Notes under the pieces: generated by a model
Database searches by the model: none
Seen by the model: the letters and a program-made list of their open reading frames with translations, nothing else
Told to the model about the DNA's origin: nothing
NCBI GenBank assembly: GCA_947000775.1
Contig: CAMQGK010000463.1
Location: 6,869,501-6,933,500 of the forward strand
Length of the DNA: 64,000 nt
Direction of reading: 5' to 3'
From: Pterois miles
Lineage: Eukaryota; Chordata; Actinopteri; Perciformes; Scorpaenidae
Shown here: in pieces, positions 58,253 through 64,000 of the stretch
Layout of the letters: every line of letters starts with the position of its first letter
Position numbering within the stretch: position 1 is the first letter of the stretch
Program-made: the position numbers and the translations under genes

Positions 58253-61200
58253 CTGGGATAGATAGCAAAGTCAGTTAGGAGACCATGGATCTGCACAGCC
58301 TGTTTTGCTTTTAAACTGTGCCGTGAAGACACCGCTCAACTCTGGACCACCGTCTGCTCAGCTGTGAGTATTGTAGCGATAAGGATGGTCCACATTTACC
58401 ATCATGCCTGCCTTATCCTGAGTACTGGACTGAGTAGTTTGTTAAGCTTACTGTTTTATATTCCAAAATACAAATGGTACTTTGTGTAATGTAGTTTTAA
58501 TATGTTATCATGTATGAAAAGACTGTAAGCGAACTATTTGATTACTGTAAGCAGCTGATCACTATACAAACATATACCATGATGTTCTGAATAGACGCAT
58601 ATACATTACAAACACTAACAAAAACATTAATTCAAGTTTTATACAACTACTTCTTTGACTTTACTTTCTTGATACTTTGCATCATCTGCTTTTCACCTAT
58701 CAAGCTGGTCCTGTATGTAAACTGAAATCATGACGGGAAAAACAAAGTAATTTTCTCTCAATGAAAAACCAATGTGCACGGGGAAAGCACTTGTGTTTGA
58801 AGCCACCTTTGTCAAGTGGATTAATAACACCTGGTCACTTAATGCCCCCAAAGTGAAAGTCTGCCAATCCTCAACCAGCTCTGCAGCAGGAGCCACTAAA
58901 TAAAAAAAGCAGTCCATTTCCTTTGTATGCATGTAATAAATATACAAATGTAAATCAGATGGCAATCTCTATTTAAGAAGAGCTGAGTTATTTTCAATAA
59001 CTGTTTTTTTTTTTTTTTTTTTTTTTAAATATAACTGTTATCACCAGTACCGGTCTAATTTCAACATAAATGTCCCCTCCTCTCTACATTTATGTCTTTC
59101 AAGGTGCTTCAGCCCAATTAACTCCTTGACTATTAATATATGTGCTTTTATATTTCTTTTACTTCTACCAATCTGCCATCCTGCTGCTAAAAACATCCTA
59201 GGAGGGAGCTGGTGTTTCAGAGATGCAATGTCAGCCATTACTGTCCTTTATCAATCAAATTCTTAACAATAATTAGTCATTATTATTAACCACTAACGTC
59301 ATTAATAGCTCTCATTCCTACTGTCTGTCAGTACCTGCAGGTGAAACATGAGGGCAGCTGCTCATTTTCAGCAGTTTGAGGGTGTCACTGTTATTGGCCA
59401 CCAGGACTTTGAGGGAGGGGTCATCTACAGGTGTGTCGTCGATCTTCAGGGAGGACAAGGACTTGGAATTGACAAAGACCACCGTCAGCGCAGAGAGGAA
59501 GTGAGACTGTTGAACAGAGCGAAAGAAAAATATTAAGTTATTCCTTTTCTTTTGTTAACATGGTAGCTCTAAATGTTAGTTTTATTTACCAAGACATCAA
59601 GCAATTTGACATACAGATGTAACCAGCAACTGCCATCTGATTCCACTATACTGTACATTTGCTTTATCGCCCTCTGCGGTTTGCAGAAATGTCTCATATC
59701 ACCCTAGATGTATATGTGTCCATGTGCACGTGCTTGTCAAACACAAGATACGAATGAAACAGAAAACCACTCATCAAAACGTTATTCTACAGCACCACTA
59801 GTGATCAAAAACTACTAACGATGAACTGAAAAGCAAGCATGCAAATGTGGAGCCATACCACTTTGTTTAGGATTTGTTTTCCAAGATTAACTGTCTAAGA
59901 GTATACAGTGAGTGTATTTTTTTAGCCACCAAGGATATACCTAGCTCATGTTAGAGTACTTGACCACCACGATAAAGATGTAATAATAGTACAACTGTAA
60001 CAGTAATCTAAAACTTGTGGCACCAGGTGACTGTCAAGACAACAGTGTGTCTCAGCTTTACCTTTCAGGTAGAGATAACAGAAATAAGGCTTACCTTGGG
60101 CAGCTCCATGAAGCTGGGCCTGGCTGTGGAGATGAGCCCCAGGGTTTTCAAAGAACAATTCACGAGCTGTGAGAGGATGTCACATGCTGCCTCTGCAGAC
60201 TCTCTGCTGCTGTCCACCTGAGCAGCACAGAGAGACACAGTGAAAACCCAGAGACATGGTGGCCCAATCCCAGTGTCCACACTCAGACTCAGAGGTACGT
60301 TCCCACAAAGTCTGTGAGGGTTTAGAGCTGTCCCATTGTTAAGTCCTTTAGGGCTCTTACACAGACATTTTTGAGCCCTTTATGAACACTTTCCATGAGT
60401 TTACATTTCAAACTTTGGCTGAAGGAATTACCCACAATTCACAGCTCTGTGACGTTACAGAGAGGGTTAGCTCTGTTACCAGGGGAAGCTCAGAGGGGTA
60501 TATAAAAAAAGGGGGAAATAATGAGGAGGGTACAAGGGTGTTCAACCTGGCATATTTAAATTTACACAGAAACATTAACATTAAGGATTTACTATAGTAC
60601 ATTAAAAAACACATGAAATCAGCGTAATAAAACCAATAGACTACATTACAAACCTGGTTTATTCATCAACTATTTATTTTAATGTTGCTTAATAAAGTTT
60701 AACAAAAACAAGTACACTGTTTTTTTGACAGTTATCTCTAGTTTTGTGAGGCAAGAGCCTGGAAGACGTTCAAATAGGCAATAAAAAAAGTAAAATAAAA
60801 ACCCACAATCTGCGTCGTCATGTTAACGTGATTTGTTAATGCAAAGTGCTGTCCCATTCATATTAATACTACACTGAGACTGGGCCTTTAACTTGTACAC
60901 ATACAAATTCACTTTACTAAACACTTTTACTTTCTCTTCATCACTTTAACTACCCTAACCACAAACTCCTCCTCTCCATGAGGTCATACCTTGAAGCTGA
61001 CATACTGCAGGTGGTTGGAGTGCCTTTTGATGATCTGTTTGATTAGCTCTGGATGTGTTGCCTTCAGGTAGGAGCTGGCTGGTTGGTTCAACTCAAACTC
61101 AAAGCACCGCCACAGCTCTGGCATGTGAAAGGCTTGGTTCCAACCCCGGCACACCTGAAGTGACACCAATAAAATCAAAATGTGATTCAAGTGATCTGAC

Positions 61201-62884
61201 TCTCTCAGAAATATTCTTTATTTGGTTAAGCTTAAGGCATTCTTAAGTTATGCAAAATTAATTTAACTAACCTCTATAAGAAAATTTTTCACTCAGCTAA
61301 GATCAGCAATAACCTGCTACAGCAAAATCAATACTTTGATGGCACATTGCTGCAAAGTCTTTTACACTGAATCTTATTATCATTATTTCCACAATAGTGG
61401 ACGAAAAAAAAAATGCTTTTTGAATTCCTAGCGAAGCTGATAAAATGTGTCTCATAGGAGACACTTAAAGCAAGTGGCACAAGATTACAAGACTCTCAGT
61501 ACAGTATGCTTCTGTCTTCTGATTCATCAATGGTCCAACTGGCTATTTTTTGGGAGGCCACTTGAGGGCAGCAGAAACAAGCTGCAGTTTGGTGCTGAGT
61601 AGGTAGTGGTCAGAGGGTTTGTTTTTTTTTTTTAAAGCTTTTTGGCTGGACCGCAGAGGAGGGAGAGCCCCACAAACACAAAAGTCTGTCACTGAGTGAC
61701 TGACTGAGTGATGAAGTTGCACGATTGATCCACCAAGTGTTGGCGTTTCCTCACTGGCTGTTGCTCTTTCAAAATGAAAAGGCGGGAAACAGTCCTTTAT
61801 GTAAATAAGCTTGTCCAACGAGATGCATCCAGCTCACTAAACTTGGACCAAGCTGTCAAACTAGACGATCTAGTTCTAAAATGAAACGACATTCAGTCAT
61901 GTCATAGCCTATTTCTCACTTAAAATGTTTTCAGAAGTAAATTTTTGTGGATTGTTTAGACGGAATATCAGAAAGTTCATGAGCAGGTCGCCATGCTGTT
62001 TCCTGTTTGAATTGAAATACCAAGCAGAAAACCAGGGACCAGTCAGGTGCATTCCATGACAGGGTATGTTACCGCTTGAACAGCCAGCTGAGTGGAGCAG
62101 CGTGTCCAATAGTATCCTCGCCAGACCTGGTGAACATTTACCACTAGATTTAACACTACAGAGCTGCAGATTTAGGTGATAATTCTCAGTATGTTCATCA
62201 CTGTTGTCACACTGTTTTCATGTTGTCATTTGAGACATTGATTTTAGCCGCATTAGCAATACTCGAAAGCATAAATAACACACTGATTGAGTGAGAAATA
62301 CAGTATGTAATGAAAAATGATGAATAACACACATAACTACTATCTGTTCTGAAAATCTTGTATGTTTTATACTTTGCGGCAGTAACGTCACTGGGTTGAT
62401 GCATCTGTTAAATTTGGTCAAGTCATTTATGCTCTGCATTTGATATTAATAATCCAGTAAAAAGTACTGAGACTAACTATAGCAGCCAGATGCATTAACA
62501 AAGCATGTATTATATCTGACTCTCCACAGAAACAGTCCACACATGATTCATTGCAATGTTTTCTGAGTCATCTGCGAGGAGAGCGTGAAATGACGTAAAG
62601 TGAAAACATCATTAAACAACAACAACAAAACAAGTACTGCTTCCTGTGGAGTGACTGGGGGCTAATTATTACATGGATACCTGAGAAGCGTACGCCCTAT
62701 CCAGCAGAGGCAGGTACTGGAAGATGTGAAGCAGGATCTCCTCAGGCAGAAACCCCCAGCGGGCTCCCTCCTCCTCCAAATCTTTCTCCCTCCTCTGCTT
62801 GCGGGAACGTTTAAGAGTCTCCTGAGAGCCGCTGCTGGTGCCACCTCCGTCCTCCTGTTCGTTCCCTGGCAGGCCTCGTTTCAT
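57612..62884 (-). CDS. fbxl3: fbxl3: F-box/LRR cryptochrome E3-ligase receptor
   Basis: Five coding exons in transcript order: 62884-62681, 61154-60990, 60217-60095, 59506-59335 and 58252-57612. All have GT-AG introns and matching phases, giving 434 residues (human 428). FBXL3 is the substrate receptor of an SCF ubiquitin ligase. It binds CRY1/CRY2 in the nucleus and drives their degradation, setting circadian period. The F-box is at about 44-90 (FLPEEILLHIFQYLPLLDRA, then WNQAFHMPELWRCFEF). Leucine-rich repeats fill the rest. The C-terminus PDMMPTW keeps the tryptophan that enters the CRY FAD pocket. Cysteine 364 (human C358, mouse Overtime) and isoleucine 370 (human I364, mouse After-hours) are conserved. 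It is much closer to FBXL3 than to FBXL21. The start is the first in-frame ATG after the acceptor at 62895-62896. An upstream in-frame ATG lies before that acceptor, in intron sequence. The N-terminus (2-40) is low-complexity and diverged. Non-coding 5' exons are not identified. Confidence 0.97.
59004..59026. repeat. Poly(T) tract
   Basis: 23 consecutive T within the fbxl3 intron between coding exons 4 and 5. Confidence 0.97.
59335..59506 (-). CDS. fbxl3: fbxl3 coding exon 4
   Basis: 172 bp, SHFLSALTVVFVNSKSLSS through CPHVSPA plus one base. Donor GCAG|GTACTG. Confidence 0.97.
60095..60217 (-). CDS. fbxl3: fbxl3 coding exon 3
   Basis: 41 codons, VDSSRESAEAACDILSQ through SFMELPK, phase 0 at both ends. 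Confidence 0.97.
60990..61154 (-). CDS. fbxl3: fbxl3 coding exon 2
   Basis: 55 codons, VCRGWNQAFHMPELWRC through LQYVSFK, phase 0 at both ends. Confidence 0.97.
61636..62105. mobile_element. DNA element related to 19271-19782, inverse copy
   Basis: In the fbxl3 intron between coding exons 1 and 2. It starts TTTTTGGCTGGACCGCAGAGG, the reverse complement of the 19271-19782 right end. It continues with GTCTGTCACTGAGTGA, TTTCAAAATGAAAAGGCGGG, GCCTATTTCTCACTTAAAATG and AAGCAGAAAACCAGGGACCA. The opposite TIR is not clear. Confidence 0.65.
62681..62884 (-). CDS. fbxl3: fbxl3 coding exon 1 (start, F-box)
   Basis: 68 codons from MKRGLPGNEQ to DRAYASQ. The exon itself begins at 62894 after acceptor CTCCTTTTCAG. 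Donor CAG|GTATCC. Confidence 0.93.
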
Positions 62885-62893
62885 CCTGAGTAA

Positions 62894-64000
62894 ACTGAAA
62901 AGGAGCAACAAAATCCACATGGTTGGGCCAAGTTACCTTTAAGAAACTCTTCACTAGCAGGGCTTCCTAAATCACCAGACACTGACATGGTTGATAGACT
63001 GCATTTTATTCCATTTATCTTATTATTAACAAGCTTGCAGTCCATGTCTGGTGAGTTGATCCATGCTGGTACATGTATGAATTCATTTCTTAACTCATGA
63101 AATATTCAGAAAAATAAATTAAATTCAGAGTTATGTCCTCACATTTCTGACGCTGTAACTAAGAAATACCGCATATTTTTTCATGTTTCTAAAGGACTGT
63201 GGATCTTTCAGATCAATTAAGGAGTGCCTGGTGGATTGCATGTTCCACCTTTTATTGTAAGTGGGTGGGACACACACTGGTCTTCATTTGGTCTCTGTTT
63301 AGGTGCACAGACAAGCCTATCTTGAGGCAACAAATTGGTGTGAAAAAAACTGATTGTGCCGCTTTGTGCTGTATATGATATCATATACACAACATAGCAG
63401 CACAAACTAATATTTGGCCAAATACAGATTTATATATCTTGAGGTATCTATTCTCTTTTTTTCTCTGGTTGTATTATTATTTAATTCACTGGATTAGCCA
63501 AAAACAGACATTCCTGCCAACTTATTTTTCATAAACAGCTTTTCAATTGACTTTCTAAAAAAATTGCCAGGCCTATATTACAGTCCCAATAGAGCATCAC
63601 ATATACCATGACAAATGATTTTAATCATATCCATATCGCCCATTCCAACGTTTAAAAGCTATATCCGTATTGATGCAGCCTGATAAATTGACTGCTCTGT
63701 CTCAACCACACTCCAGTCTGTTTGCTCCTGCAATAACTTTGCACATGTTGAATTTGCTCATCTGTTTACTAACATTTAATTTTCATTTAAAAATAAAAAA
63801 TCTAACTTGCACACTTTGCTAATGCCTATAATATATTATTCTATGTTTATATTTTATATTTAGATATTATTTTATATTATATATCTAGGTTAGTTGAAGT
63901 AGTCTGGTATTTTAATAGTATGTTAATATATTCTCTAAACTGAGTATTCTATAAATATCAATCTCTAGTGTTGATATGAACATTTTATTTACTGTTCATG
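62894..64000. other. fbxl3 upstream intron or promoter side, no further exon recognised
   Basis: The acceptor before the ATG exon implies at least one upstream non-coding exon, which could lie here or beyond the window. The sequence is AT-rich with no obvious CpG island. Confidence 0.4.

Noticed and set aside
62884..62920. Upstream in-frame ATG for fbxl3 (start at 62920)
   Set aside because: It precedes a clear splice acceptor at 62895-62896, so it lies in intron sequence. MKRG at 62884 matches FBXL3 starts.

Overview
This window is vertebrate nuclear DNA, almost certainly from a teleost fish and probably a percomorph. It has small exons with GT-AG splice sites, long (CA)n microsatellites, and a dense mix of repeats that resemble those of bony fish: hAT-like and Tc1-like non-autonomous elements, tRNA-derived SINEs, and LINE 3' ends. 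Three protein-coding genes can be rebuilt exon by exon from the sequence, all with complete reading frames. Repeat family names come from recall and pattern matching, because no search could be run.

Region 1 (about 1-28,500) is a gene desert. I see no supportable coding exon in it. It holds many transposon remnants and microsatellites, plus several non-repeat stretches that look like candidate regulatory DNA. The best of these is a POU/SOX/OTX-type motif cluster near 20,500.

Region 2 (28,600-38,370, plus strand) carries an nkpd1-like gene (KAP-family P-loop NTPase domain protein 1). It has five coding exons and 739 codons. Both Walker motifs look degenerate, so it is probably a membrane-anchored pseudo-NTPase. 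Intron 3 is crowded with insertions. The 3' flank starts with a tRNA-Ile-like sequence and a SINE only 28 bp after the stop codon.

Region 3 (42,111-49,388, minus strand) is lims1 (PINCH), a five-LIM-domain focal-adhesion adaptor. It has two in-frame alternative terminal exons, giving 335 or 343 residues. It is tail-to-tail with the nkpd1-like gene. A 130-bp CA repeat begins 36 bp beyond the distal stop codon.

Region 4 (49,600-57,600) is intergenic and repeat-rich. It includes a long inverted-repeat MITE, a LINE 3' end with a SINE inserted inside it, a second SINE family and a small TIR element.

Region 5 (57,612-62,884, minus strand) is fbxl3, the F-box/LRR receptor that targets cryptochromes for degradation in the circadian clock. 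It has five coding exons and 434 residues. The C-terminal tryptophan and the residues altered in the mouse clock mutants are conserved.

The three genes have no evident shared pathway. The main points of interest are the alternative lims1 C-termini, the pseudo-NTPase character of the nkpd1-like protein, and the Pol III / SINE structure at its 3' end.
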